A DNA stretch of 64,000 nucleotides from contig NZ_CP073078.1 in the NCBI RefSeq assembly GCF_018135625.1, forward strand, positions 1,178,001 through 1,242,000, read 5' to 3'. The stretch is from Phenylobacterium montanum. Lineage in GTDB: Bacteria; Pseudomonadota; Alphaproteobacteria; Caulobacterales; Caulobacteraceae. A program made the translations under genes and the position numbers. How positions within the stretch are numbered: the first letter of the stretch is position 1; every line of letters starts with the position of its first letter. The notes beneath the pieces are model-generated. The model worked only from the letters and a program-made list of their open reading frames with translations, had not been told where the DNA came from and searched no databases. Shown here piece by piece: positions 33,958 to 42,760 of the stretch.

Positions 33958-35985
33958 CTAGCTGAACAAGAGGTGGTGCCCATCGTGGGCCAGGATTGCG
34001 GCGTGCGCTGTCGACAGATGGGCGGCATCGTGATTGAGGCTGTCGATAGCCGCATAGTGCGCATGGTCCACGATCTTCGACGCGGCCGCATGGTCGATCA
34101 GCACGGTCAGGTCGCTCATCTCTCCGGCATGAAAACCATGCACCCCGCCAGCGTTCACGAAATAGTCGTGGAGGGCTTCGCCCGTAAGGGCGCCGACGCC
34201 CTGGTGGGTCAGGACCGTCCTGCTCGCGGCGGCGATGACCGTGTTGCTCGCCGTCGTTTGAACGGGCGCCGCCACAGTGGCTAGTGAACTCGCGACCTGA
34301 ACCGCTGCGGCGATAGGTTGGCTATTGATAGCGATCGTCTTGTCGGTGAAGTGAAGATACTGAATATGGGACAAAGTATCGGGTCCCTCGGCTGTGTCCA
34401 GCGCAGTCACGACCACAGAACCGTTGGCTTGCCGAACCTCGGTATATTCATATGAGGGACCGCGATAGTACACGGTATTGACCCCGCCTCCGCCATTGAT
34501 CGTGTCGCTGACATTGGAAAGGAACGGGCTGGCCGGCAGGGCGCTGCTGGAGATCGTTCCGACCCCATGGTATCCGAGCACCGCGACCGATGAGCCGGAC
34601 GATACTCCGCTGCCGCTCGAATAACCGAGCTGGGTAAGGCCGATCGAACGGCCCTGATAGCTGGCGGACTCCAAAAATATCAGGTCGTAGTTTGAACCGT
34701 TCGTCCAATAGGTGTTCCCCGCCATCAACTTTACGGACGTGATGGCGCCAAATGCCGTAGCGTTTACCGTAAAGGTTTCCGCCGTATTGCCGGCGCTGTT
34801 TATGTTCTGAGTTATGGCCGTAGCGGCCATGGCCACCTTGCCGTTGATGAGCACCTCGAGGGTCGGATGCGTCGGCGCGTTCTGCCAATACCCGACCACC
34901 TTGAACTGAAGAATGTTCTTCAGGGCGGCGCCAGCCGGATGGGCATAGATGGTGTCGTTGCCGGTACCGCCCGTGATGAGGTTGTGGCCAGGACCGCCGA
35001 CGAAATAGTCGCCCTGGTTGCCGCCGATCAACGTCGCGCTAGCCAGCTTGGCGCCCGAAAGGAAATTGATGTGTCCAGTTGAACCATGGGCCGTGGGATT
35101 GGCTGCGGTGGCCGTGAACATGTACGGGCCAGAGGTCAGCGTGGCGACGGTGTTGGAGGCGTTGAGGACCGACGCATCCCATCCCATGGCGGTGTAGGCG
35201 GCGAAAGACTGGAAATCCAGCGACAGGTTTCCGGTCGGCGGATAGTCATTGCCAAAGATCGGGATGCCCGCCTTCTGGTAAGCCGGGCCGACGACGGTCT
35301 CGACATAGGTTCGATTTGAGGTCGGCAGCGCATAGGAAGTCGCCCCACCGCCCGATCCAGTAGAGCCGTAATAGAGGGTTTCATTGAAGATCCCGTCCAG
35401 GCTCTTCAGGGCGCTCGGATCGTGCAGCGCCACGCCATCTGGATTGTTCGCAATGAGGTAAAAGGGCTTGGACAGATGTAGCCCGTTTATGTAGCTGCGC
35501 AGGCCGCTGATCAGATCCCCGAGGGCTTGGGTCGCGTTGCTGTTCGCCGGGTTTCCAAAGCTGTTGCCCGGAAGCCATTCATTGTCGCCGGCCGCGGCGT
35601 CCAGGAAAACCCCGTTATAGCCCTGCTTGATCATCTGGTCGATGCGAACGATAAGGGCCTGCTTCCAGGCTGCGTTCCAGTACTGCACCGAATAGACACC
35701 CGGCCAGTCTGGATTGGCCTTGCCGAACCAGCTCGGCCGGGATGACCCGGAAAACAGGCTGGGCTCCTCCCATTTGGAAGCCTCGGTCAGATCCACATAG
35801 TCGAGGATGAGCTTGCCGCCGCTCGGGTTGGCCACGGACATATTCAGCGCCGGATCATTTGCCGTGCCGCCAAGGATCACCATTTGCGCCGGAGAAGACG
35901 CAATCTCCTGGGCGATATTCGGTGTCGATGCACTAGCCGACACGAGATACAGATAATTTTGGACCTGCGCGAGCGTTATTGCCAT
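33958..35985 (-). CDS. GH114-like/CBM60-like/RTX protein, copy 4 (no Ig-like repeats, distinct C-terminus)
   Basis: The protein has 675 residues. The GH114-like barrel (DYVDLTEASKWEEP, GYNGVFLDAAAGD, GIFNETLYYGS), RTX-like LITGGTGNDTIYAHP, CBM60-like domain (LEVLINGKVAM) and NGGGGVNTVYYRGPS block are all present but diverged from copies 1-3 throughout. After IAINSQP the tandem repeats and long RTX tail are missing. Instead there are about 120 residues, Ala/His-rich, ending AHLSTAHAAILAHDGHHLLFS. The hydrophobic last residues could still be a type I secretion signal. The ATG at 35985 is preferred because GGGGG lies just upstream; 35997 is also in frame. It converges on copy 3. It is probably the older, single-domain member of the family, or a separately specialised hydrolase. 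Confidence 0.85.
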   Translation of the reverse strand: MAITLAQVQNYLYLVSASASTPNIAQEIASSPAQMVILGGTANDPALNMSVANPSGGKLILDYVDLTEASKWEEPSLFSGSSRPSWFGKANPDWPGVYSVQYWNAAWKQALIVRIDQMIKQGYNGVFLDAAAGDNEWLPGNSFGNPANSNATQALGDLISGLRSYINGLHLSKPFYLIANNPDGVALHDPSALKSLDGIFNETLYYGSTGSGGGATSYALPTSNRTYVETVVGPAYQKAGIPIFGNDYPPTGNLSLDFQSFAAYTAMGWDASVLNASNTVATLTSGPYMFTATAANPTAHGSTGHINFLSGAKLASATLIGGNQGDYFVGGPGHNLITGGTGNDTIYAHPAGAALKNILQFKVVGYWQNAPTHPTLEVLINGKVAMAATAITQNINSAGNTAETFTVNATAFGAITSVKLMAGNTYWTNGSNYDLIFLESASYQGRSIGLTQLGYSSGSGVSSGSSVAVLGYHGVGTISSSALPASPFLSNVSDTINGGGGVNTVYYRGPSYEYTEVRQANGSVVVTALDTAEGPDTLSHIQYLHFTDKTIAINSQPIAAAVQVASSLATVAAPVQTTASNTVIAAASRTVLTHQGVGALTGEALHDYFVNAGGVHGFHAGEMSDLTVLIDHAAASKIVDHAHYAAIDSLNHDAAHLSTAHAAILAHDGHHLLFS

Positions 35986-36547
35986 GTTTGCCCCCATAGA
36001 TATGCGAGTTACTTTCTATGTCCGTGTATATCTACGGCATATCGACGAATGCAAGCTTTGCAATTTGAGAAATATACTCCCGCTCCACCGCGCATTCACC
36101 GAAACCTTGACAGTAAATCGCCTACTATATCGCGAAAAAATGCCATAAATTCGCGGAATATCTATCAATCACCGCACACAAATAAAATAAACACTTGCAG
36201 GTATGGAACAAAAGCGCCGATCTCGCGTTAGGAGCCTCGAAGTCACACCAATGTATTGTTATTATTATATTTTTTCGATCGCCACCCCGGACTGACACAG
36301 AGCGCAACGCCAGATTTCAGCGTCGGAATGTCACACCGGCCATCGGCGGGCGCGTATGCAGTCCGAGGGCGAGCGGGTTCAAAACTCAGGCCGCCCTGAT
36401 CAGAACCTTCCGGCTCTCACCGCCCCCTTTTGGGGCGTTGGGTCGTCGGCGGGTCCTAAGCCCGCGCCCTAGCCTGATTGCCAGACGAACCCCAGCCCAC
36501 TACGACACTCGTCGAGCTCGATTTGATCGGCGGAGGGGCGGCCGGGG
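35986..36547. promoter_or_regulatory. Long AT-rich intergenic region upstream of GH114 copy 4
   Basis: About 560 bases without a gene. From about 36,000 to 36,290 the DNA is markedly AT-rich, unlike the flanking coding regions. A short hairpin CGCCCC-CTTTT-GGGGCG lies at 36421-36437, before the acyltransferase gene. Promoters for copy 4 (minus) and the acyltransferase (plus) are expected here, but none could be fixed. Confidence 0.45.
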
Positions 36548-37633
36548 ATGCATAAGAAGGCTCGAGAATCCCTGGACTCCCTGCAGGCGCTGCGCGCATG
36601 CGCCGCGCTGCTGGTTGTAATCGATCATTGCATGCTGGCGCTGGAGAAGCGGGCGCAAGCCAGCGGACTTGACGTCGTTGCGACCAATTTCGGTGGCCTT
36701 GGCGTCGACCTGTTCTTTGTGATCAGCGGCTTCGTCATGATCTACGCCCATGGCGAGGATTTCGGGGCGCCGCGCGCGCCTGCCTTGTTCGCTCTGCGCC
36801 GAATCGGCCGCATCGTTCCCCTCTACTGGCTGTTCAGCCTCGTCGCTCTGCTGAGCCTCTCCCTTCAGCATGAAAGGGCGGGGCTGACGGACCTCCTGCG
36901 CTCCTGGCTCTTCGTTCCCTACAAGGGCCTGGGATTCTTTGGCCAGCCGATCCTTGGACAGGGCTGGACGCTGAATTACGAAATGCTGTTCTACCTGGTG
37001 TTTGGCCTATCCCTTCTGCTCAGGCGCGGCCTGTTATTACTGTTTCTTTTCTTCATTGCTTTGAGGACAGCGGGCGCTCTCGGAGCTTTTCCTGCTGAAA
37101 GCATACTTGGATTTTGGTCCCGGCCGATCGTGCTCTATTTCCTCTTCGGCATCCTGATCGGCCTGCTGCGTCAACGCACGTCGTTCCGCCTAACCTTTCC
37201 CGGATCGATTGCAATCGCCCTGATCGGCATGGCGGCGGCGTTCACGAGCAGCCTTTACCAGGCGAAATGGCCGAGCCTGGACTATCTGACCTGGGCCCTG
37301 ACCATCGCTACGGTCGCCGCGTGCTGCCTGGCGCGCCCTGCTCAGAAAGGCTTCGGCGCCGCCATGGCGCGCCTGTGCGGCGACGCCACCTACTCCACCT
37401 ACCTGGCCCACACCCTGGTGGTCGGCGCCGCCGCCAGGCTTGTGGCGCGACTGGGCTTCAATCTGTCGGTCCCCTGGTTCATCGTCCTGGTGGCGCCCCT
37501 CGCCTTCGCTGTGGGGGTGGCCATCTATCGCCTTGTGGAGCGGCCACTTCTGAAGCTCTGGAGCCGATGGGTCGGGCGCGGCGCCGCGCCAGCTCGCACC
37601 GAGTTCAAAGACGCGGAATCCGTCAGCAGCTGA
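36548..37633 (+). CDS. Acyltransferase-3 family membrane protein (OafA-like)
   Basis: The protein has 361 residues with about ten hydrophobic helices. The opening SLQALRACAALLVVIDHCML carries the conserved Arg and His of the acyltransferase-3 fold, and LGVDLFFVISGFVMIYAH the next signature. RIGRIVPLYWLFSL and GQGWTLNYEMLFYLVFG also match the family. It likely moves acetyl or another acyl group onto surface polysaccharide sugars at the inner membrane. GGAGGGG lies a little upstream of the ATG. It stands next to the GH114 family and may decorate the same polymer; it could alternatively modify another glycan. The stop is followed about 105 bases later by a strong hairpin. Confidence 0.9.
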   Translation: MHKKARESLDSLQALRACAALLVVIDHCMLALEKRAQASGLDVVATNFGGLGVDLFFVISGFVMIYAHGEDFGAPRAPALFALRRIGRIVPLYWLFSLVALLSLSLQHERAGLTDLLRSWLFVPYKGLGFFGQPILGQGWTLNYEMLFYLVFGLSLLLRRGLLLLFLFFIALRTAGALGAFPAESILGFWSRPIVLYFLFGILIGLLRQRTSFRLTFPGSIAIALIGMAAAFTSSLYQAKWPSLDYLTWALTIATVAACCLARPAQKGFGAAMARLCGDATYSTYLAHTLVVGAAARLVARLGFNLSVPWFIVLVAPLAFAVGVAIYRLVERPLLKLWSRWVGRGAAPARTEFKDAESVSS

Positions 37634-37737
37634 GATCTGAAGACAAGCTTGGCTTTTGCTCGTGTCCTGCGGGCGGCGGCCTCAACGTCGCCTATGGGCG
37701 GTTCCCCGCCTGCGTCCCTCTCCAAATCTCTGGAATC

Positions 37738-37782
37738 GATCACCATGAATTCGGATCGATTCGGTCCGAGGTCATGGTGATC
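37738..37782. repeat. Long perfect-stem hairpin (REP-like or terminator)
   Basis: GATCACCATGA (37738-37748) pairs perfectly with TCATGGTGATC (37772-37782). Inside it TCGGA (37751-37755) pairs with TCCGA (37765-37769), giving a 16-bp interrupted stem. It lies between the acyltransferase stop and the end of a small minus-strand gene. There is no T-run, so it may be an intergenic palindromic repeat rather than a terminator. Confidence 0.55.
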
Positions 37783-37836
37783 TCTCCGCGCCGGACAAGA
37801 CCAGGAACTCCGCCGTGGCCTTCGAAGGCTGGGCTG

Positions 37837-38079
37837 CTATGCGTCGCCGAAGTCCTCATCGGCCGTCAGCACCTCGTAGACCTGAGCGGCCATGCCTTCG
37901 AGCGGCAGGCCTTCGTCGCCCAGTTCGTCCTGCCGGTTCGCCCATCCGACGGCGACGGTCACGTCCGAGGCCGTGGGTCGAAGCGCCAGGATGGCCGACA
38001 CTTTCCAGTCGAGCACATCCCCACAAATCCGACGCACCTCGTCCGGCGTCAGGCGGTCTTGGTCTAGCAAGGGCGCCAT
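37837..38079 (-). CDS. Small conserved protein of unknown function
   Basis: The protein has 80 residues (MAPLLDQDRLTPDEVRRICGDVLDW at the start), acidic, with no signal peptide. TPDEVRRICGDVLDWKVSAILAL looks like one or two helices followed by TVAVGWANRQDEL and a helical end AAQVYEVLTADEDF. AGGAG lies 7 bases before the ATG, good support for a real gene despite its size. It lies just downstream of, and on the same strand as, the nitroreductase, 51 bases away, so they may be co-transcribed. I do not recognise a named family. Confidence 0.7.
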   Translation of the reverse strand: MAPLLDQDRLTPDEVRRICGDVLDWKVSAILALRPTASDVTVAVGWANRQDELGDEGLPLEGMAAQVYEVLTADEDFGDA

Positions 38080-38130
38080 CAAAGATCTCCTAGTTCCGGC
38101 TGAATTGGGGCTTGCGCGCGCCGGTGCGCA

Positions 38131-38694
38131 TCAATCGTCGAGCCAGAAGATTTCCGGCTCCTTCCGTGGAACCGGCGGCGGCTGGGATTGCGGATGGCCC
38201 ACGATGATCGGCGCTACCGGCTGACAGCCAGATGGCAGGCGCAGCGCAGCCTTGCCCTCATCGCTAGCCAACCAGTGCTGGGCGAATCCGATCCAGCAGG
38301 CGCCGAGCCCGGCTGCGTACGCCGCCAGCATCAGGTTCTCGGCCGCCAGGGCGCAGTTCTCAACCGCCCATCCCCCCGAGGTGGCGCTGGAAATCACGAT
38401 CAGGACCGGTGCGTCATAGAAGATATTGAAGCCTGGATCGCCGAGCATCGCCCGGAAGCGATCCGCCGCCGCATCGCCCATACGGGTCTCCATCAGGTGC
38501 GCCTTTGCTTTTGCCGAAATCTTTTCAAGCAAGGACTTGCTGCGCACGATCGAGAATAGCCAGGGTTGCTCATTCACCGCGCTGGGCGCCTGGATCGCGG
38601 CGTCGACAAGGGCGCGAAGCACTGGCTCGGCGATCGGCTCCTGTCGGTAACTGCGAACGGAGCGCCGCGAATGAAGGGTCTGGGCGAAATCCAT
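38131..38694 (-). CDS. Nitroreductase family protein
   Basis: The protein has 187 residues. The start MDFAQTLHSRRSVRSY has the Arg pair that binds FMN phosphate. QAPSAVNEQPWLFSIV is the usual PSxxNxQPW segment. The later AAENLMLAAYAAGLGACWIG and LPSGCQPVAPIIVGHP are the second FMN-contact regions of the family. Such enzymes are FMN-dependent NAD(P)H oxidoreductases acting on nitroaromatics, quinones or enones in the cytoplasm. The length is typical. It stands apart from the polysaccharide genes and from the amine operon, and its substrate is unknown. Confidence 0.9.
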   Translation of the reverse strand: MDFAQTLHSRRSVRSYRQEPIAEPVLRALVDAAIQAPSAVNEQPWLFSIVRSKSLLEKISAKAKAHLMETRMGDAAADRFRAMLGDPGFNIFYDAPVLIVISSATSGGWAVENCALAAENLMLAAYAAGLGACWIGFAQHWLASDEGKAALRLPSGCQPVAPIIVGHPQSQPPPVPRKEPEIFWLDD

Positions 38695-38893
38695 CTCGTG
38701 ACCTCATCTTGCCCCGCCCGCCATGCGAACTCGGGCGAAGGCCTACGGCGAGAGCACTTGGCCGCTCTTTTCCGGCGCGCGGCCTTGATCCGCATCAGCG
38801 TGACCGCGACGGCGTCAGTGAACGCTGCGCCAAGCAGGGACGAGGCCTGGATTCGCAGGTCTGATGAACACGGCCTTCGCCTGCTCGCGGATT

Positions 38894-40216
38894 TCAGGAG
38901 GCCGCCTGCGCCGGACGCCGCCTGCGCATCAACAGGAACAGCGGCAGTCCCGCCGCCGCCAGGACCGCTGTCCACAGCAGAGGTTCTGCGCCGGCGCCGG
39001 CGAAGGCGAACAGCACATAGGCTGCGCTGAGGCCGCCCACGACCAGGAACATGACGGGCGCCGATCTTCGTTCGCGCCGCCACAGCACGACGATGGCCAC
39101 GGCGCAGAGCAGGTAGAGCGGCAGGCAGGCCGCCGTGACCATCAGGCTCAGAAAGCTGAAGCCGGCGACCAGGGACCTGGAGTAGTTCATCAGCACCATG
39201 GCGCTGGCGAGGACGCCGGTCACCACGAGAGCAAGCGCCGGGGCGCCGCGACGGTTCACCTGCGCCAGCGGGATCGGCAGGACGCCGTTGATCGCCATGG
39301 TGCGCGAGACCTCGCCGGCCAGGAGGGTCCACCCGTTCAGCGCCCCGAGCCCGCTCACCACGACGAACATCGCCAGCCAGCGGCCGCTGCCGGCGGCCAG
39401 GTAGCGGTCGAGCAGGTCGACGAACGGCGCCGAGGATTTCGCCAGCTCGGCCTGGGGTATCAGCAGCATGGGGATGATCGACACCGCCACATAGATCGCC
39501 GCCGTCAGAGCCGTTCCGGCGAGCGTGGCGCGGGGAATGGTCCGCCCGGGATCCCGCACCCGGCCCGCCGGCACCGCCGCACATTCAAGGCCCAGCATGG
39601 CGTAGAGCGCGAGCGTCGCCGCCTGGGTCGTCGGACCCAGGGCCATCGGCGTCACGGGGGTGTGGGCGGCATAGAGCACGGGATGGGCGATCAGGAGCCA
39701 CAGACCGAGCAGCACGATGCCGGCCAGGGGCAGGAGCTTCAGGACCGTGGTCACGATCTGCACGAAGCCGCCGGCACGGAGGCCGAACAGGTTCACCAGC
39801 ACGAACAGCCACTGCAGGCCCAGCGCCAGCATGAGCGGCGGCGCATGCCCCGCGATCGATGGGAAGGCCGCCTGCACATAGCCGACGATCGAGACCGGAA
39901 TGGTCGCGTTGGTGACCCAGACCGAGACCCAGTAGCCCCAGATCGCGACGAAGGCTGCGGTCTCACCCTGGGTGCGGCGGATATAGCCGAACGGGCCGTC
40001 TTCTCCGGGCATGGCCCTGGCCAGGCTGGCGAAGACCTGTGCGAGCACAAGGCAGCCGATCGCCGTGACGCCCCACCCGCTCATGGCGTTGAGGCCGAAA
40101 GGCGCCAGCGCCGCCGGCAGCAGGAACACCCCCACCCCGATGGTGTTGCCGACCACCAGCGCGGTGCAGGTCCAAAAGCCCAGCGTGGCCCCGGGCGCGC
40201 TATGATCAGTGCTCAT
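38894..40216 (-). CDS. APC-family amino acid/amine permease
   Basis: The protein has 440 residues with about 12 membrane helices. ATLGFWTCTALVVGNTIGVGVFLLPAALAPFG contains the G(N)xIGxG substrate loop of the amino acid-polyamine-organocation family. The helices proceed regularly to LLWTAVLAAAGLPLFLLM and a basic tail. It would import an amino acid or amine with a cation, or exchange it. The ATG at 40216 overlaps the stop of the upstream metallohydrolase gene by 11 bases. It is last of a five-gene operon with two aminotransferases and an aldehyde dehydrogenase, so it probably brings in the substrate they use. Confidence 0.9.
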   Translation of the reverse strand: MSTDHSAPGATLGFWTCTALVVGNTIGVGVFLLPAALAPFGLNAMSGWGVTAIGCLVLAQVFASLARAMPGEDGPFGYIRRTQGETAAFVAIWGYWVSVWVTNATIPVSIVGYVQAAFPSIAGHAPPLMLALGLQWLFVLVNLFGLRAGGFVQIVTTVLKLLPLAGIVLLGLWLLIAHPVLYAAHTPVTPMALGPTTQAATLALYAMLGLECAAVPAGRVRDPGRTIPRATLAGTALTAAIYVAVSIIPMLLIPQAELAKSSAPFVDLLDRYLAAGSGRWLAMFVVVSGLGALNGWTLLAGEVSRTMAINGVLPIPLAQVNRRGAPALALVVTGVLASAMVLMNYSRSLVAGFSFLSLMVTAACLPLYLLCAVAIVVLWRRERRSAPVMFLVVGGLSAAYVLFAFAGAGAEPLLWTAVLAAAGLPLFLLMRRRRPAQAAS

Positions 40217-42755
40217 GTGCGCGTCCCTTCGTGCCGGCAAGCCCGCGATAGCGGTCTAGGGCCTGTTGCAGGTAGTCCATGACCTGCTTCTTCTCTTGCG
40301 GCGTGTTGTAATCGTCGCGCGCCGCGGCCGAGGCCATGGTCTTCTCGATCCAGGTCACGAAATAGGCCGCGTCCGCCGGCGCCGGCGGCGGGCCTTGCGG
40401 ACTTTCCAGCCAGATCGGGCTCGTCGTCGCATAGGGGTAGAGGTCCAGCAGGGCCGGATCGGCCCCGTCGTTCCAGGCGCGCAGCAGGATCCATCCGCCG
40501 TCCCGAACCTCGATCTCGCCCTGGGCGTCCAGGTTGCGGCGCTCACCGGTCAGGGCGAACGCCTTCAGCACCCGCCCGTTCTGCACCAGCTCGAGGTGGT
40601 CGATCGCCAGGGACGAGCGCAGCGAGATCCGGTAGGCGAGCCGTTTGCCCCCTAAGGCGACGCTGTCCCCCGGGTGGCGGCCGGCGAGTTCCAAGCCCAC
40701 CAGCGGGCCGTTGCTGACGAAGCTGCGCCCGGCCTTCAGCGCCGAAGCGAGCGCCGCCGGCGTCCGCTCGCCGCCGGTGTCGAGGAACACGCGATTCAGC
40801 CCCACCGGCCCGCGCAGAGAGGCGTAGTCGGCCATGGCGTCGGTCCCCGCGCCGGCCGGCAGGCGGAAGCCGAGATCGAGCAGCCGGTACCAGACCTCGG
40901 CCGTGGCCTTGTGGTCGGAAAAGCCCATCACCTCCACATAGTCGACCTTGCCGTGGGCGGCGTCGGCCGGCAGTTCGTGAGTCAGCGTCGTTTCCTTGGC
41001 CGGGTCGATCGGATTGTCATAGGGGTGGACATAGCCCACCAGCGCCCCCTGCGCATGGGCGAGGTCGGCCACGGCCCCATTGTCCGGCCAGGGGCTGGCC
41101 AGCGCCGTGTGCCGATAGGAGGCGAAGCCCGGCGTCAGCAGGTGATCCGACAGGTTCAGCAGGCCGAGGTGACCCCAATAGCTGGTGTGGAATTCCTGAC
41201 CGTGCAGGATCAGCGTCTGGGCGTCGCTGGCGGGGTCCGGATCGGGGCGGAACCAGGCTACGTCCGGCACCCGCTCCTCCTTGTTGACGATCAGGTCGTA
41301 GATCACGTCCAGGTCCTCGGCCTTGGCCTGGGCGGCGAGGCGCGTGGGCGAGTTCCGATAGTGGCCGCCATAGTTCATGTGCACGTGCAGGTCAGCGCTG
41401 ACGAAGCGACCGAAGTCCGCGGGCAGGTCGTTGGCCTTCAGATTCACCGCCAACGCCTGGGTCTGCCCCGCGGCCAGGCTCGCCTCGCCGCGCCAGATCA
41501 GGCGCCTGAAGCCATGCTGCACGGTGATGATCACCGGCCCCGCCGGCGCGCTGACCGAGCAGGTCGCGGGGCAGTGGAAATAGTGGGTCTCCATCGGCTG
41601 ACGTGCGCGGTCGAAGCCGTCGGAGCCGTGCATCCAGGCGTGGTCCGGCGCATAGGCCCGGCCGTCCGCGCCCGTCACCGTGACCCTGGCGGCGACCGGT
41701 CGCCCGGCCTCGTCGCGAATGTCGATATCCAGCCGGCCTTGCGGCGACCTGTAGCGGCGCTGCGTGGCGATGACCTCGGTCTCCGCCCCGCCGGGCAGGT
41801 CGCGCAGCATCAGGCGCGTGTCGCCCGGGGCGTTGCTGATCAGCGCGATCCGCCGGCCGTCCGGCGACCAGCGCGCGTCGGAGCGGTCAAAATCTCCGAA
41901 CGTGGCCGGCAGGGGCGCCGCCCCCTCCGGCGTGGTCAGCCACAGCTGGCGCCACTGGCGGCCGTGATAGCTGGTGAACAGCACCCGCTTGCCGTCCGGC
42001 GCCGGTTCCGGCCGGGCGCTCCACATGGTCTCCTCGCTGAGCACCCTGCGACGGTCGGCGGAATCGCTCGCCGACACCGACCAGATGTCGCCCGTGCCCC
42101 AAGCGACTTCCGGATTGCCGACATAGTAAAGGCGCTGACCATCGGGCGACCAGGCCGGGTTCAACGCGTGGTCGACGGCGGCATAGTAGTAGCGGTCGAT
42201 CCGGCTGCGGCGCTCGCCGAGCAACAGATGGGCGCCGCTGATGCCCTCCGGCCCGATCTCGCCGACGAACAGGTTGAAGTGGCCCGTCCCCGCGGTCGAA
42301 ACCCAGGCCAGCCGCTTGCCGTCCGGCGAGAGCCTCGGCTCGACATTGACCGCGCCGCCCGTCGTCAGCCGCTGCTCGCGGCCGGTAGCGAGGTCCAGCC
42401 GCCAGAGCTCCACCGCCGCGCCGTCATAGCGGTCGAACACCACGCTGCCGCCGTCCGGCGCGACATCAGGCTGGTAGTCGTAGGCGCCGGCCGCGTGGGT
42501 CAGTTCGACCGCCTCGTCGGACCCGATCGCCTGCCGCCACAGCGAGCCGGCCATGCTGTAGATCAGCGCCTTGCCGTCCGGGGTGAAGCTGACGCTGCTC
42601 GGGCCCGTGGTCAGCTGCGGCAGATACTGTTCGCGCCAGTAGTAGTCGTGCGGCAGGTCGATCTGCTTGAGCACCGGCTCGCGGCCGGCGGCGAACGCGG
42701 CCCCTGCAACCAGGGCGGCGACGGCGGCCAGGAAGGCCAGGGCGCTGTGACGCAT
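40206..42755 (-). CDS. Exported TolB-propeller/PHP metallohydrolase (CehA/McbA-like)
   Basis: The protein has 849 residues. The signal peptide is MRHSALAFLAAVAALVAGAAFAAG. Residues about 45-390 contain repeated PD40/TolB-type blades (SFTPDGKALIYS, SPDGKRLAWVS, WSPDGQRLYYVG, WSPDGRRIALIS). A second part contains the PHP-type metal motif FVSADLHVHMNYGGHY (Asp-x-His-x-His), LILHGQEFHTSYWGHLGLL, GYVHPYDNP and GAGTDAMADY, as in CehA/McbA metallohydrolases. It probably cleaves an amide, carbamate or ester substrate in the periplasm, guided by the propeller. The ATG at 42755 has GAGG just before it; upstream frame is shadow of the aminotransferase. It sits in the amine operon, so its product may feed the permease and transaminases. 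Substrate unknown. Confidence 0.85.
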   Translation of the reverse strand: MRHSALAFLAAVAALVAGAAFAAGREPVLKQIDLPHDYYWREQYLPQLTTGPSSVSFTPDGKALIYSMAGSLWRQAIGSDEAVELTHAAGAYDYQPDVAPDGGSVVFDRYDGAAVELWRLDLATGREQRLTTGGAVNVEPRLSPDGKRLAWVSTAGTGHFNLFVGEIGPEGISGAHLLLGERRSRIDRYYYAAVDHALNPAWSPDGQRLYYVGNPEVAWGTGDIWSVSASDSADRRRVLSEETMWSARPEPAPDGKRVLFTSYHGRQWRQLWLTTPEGAAPLPATFGDFDRSDARWSPDGRRIALISNAPGDTRLMLRDLPGGAETEVIATQRRYRSPQGRLDIDIRDEAGRPVAARVTVTGADGRAYAPDHAWMHGSDGFDRARQPMETHYFHCPATCSVSAPAGPVIITVQHGFRRLIWRGEASLAAGQTQALAVNLKANDLPADFGRFVSADLHVHMNYGGHYRNSPTRLAAQAKAEDLDVIYDLIVNKEERVPDVAWFRPDPDPASDAQTLILHGQEFHTSYWGHLGLLNLSDHLLTPGFASYRHTALASPWPDNGAVADLAHAQGALVGYVHPYDNPIDPAKETTLTHELPADAAHGKVDYVEVMGFSDHKATAEVWYRLLDLGFRLPAGAGTDAMADYASLRGPVGLNRVFLDTGGERTPAALASALKAGRSFVSNGPLVGLELAGRHPGDSVALGGKRLAYRISLRSSLAIDHLELVQNGRVLKAFALTGERRNLDAQGEIEVRDGGWILLRAWNDGADPALLDLYPYATTSPIWLESPQGPPPAPADAAYFVTWIEKTMASAAARDDYNTPQEKKQVMDYLQQALDRYRGLAGTKGRAHEH

Positions 42756-42760
42756 CCGCC

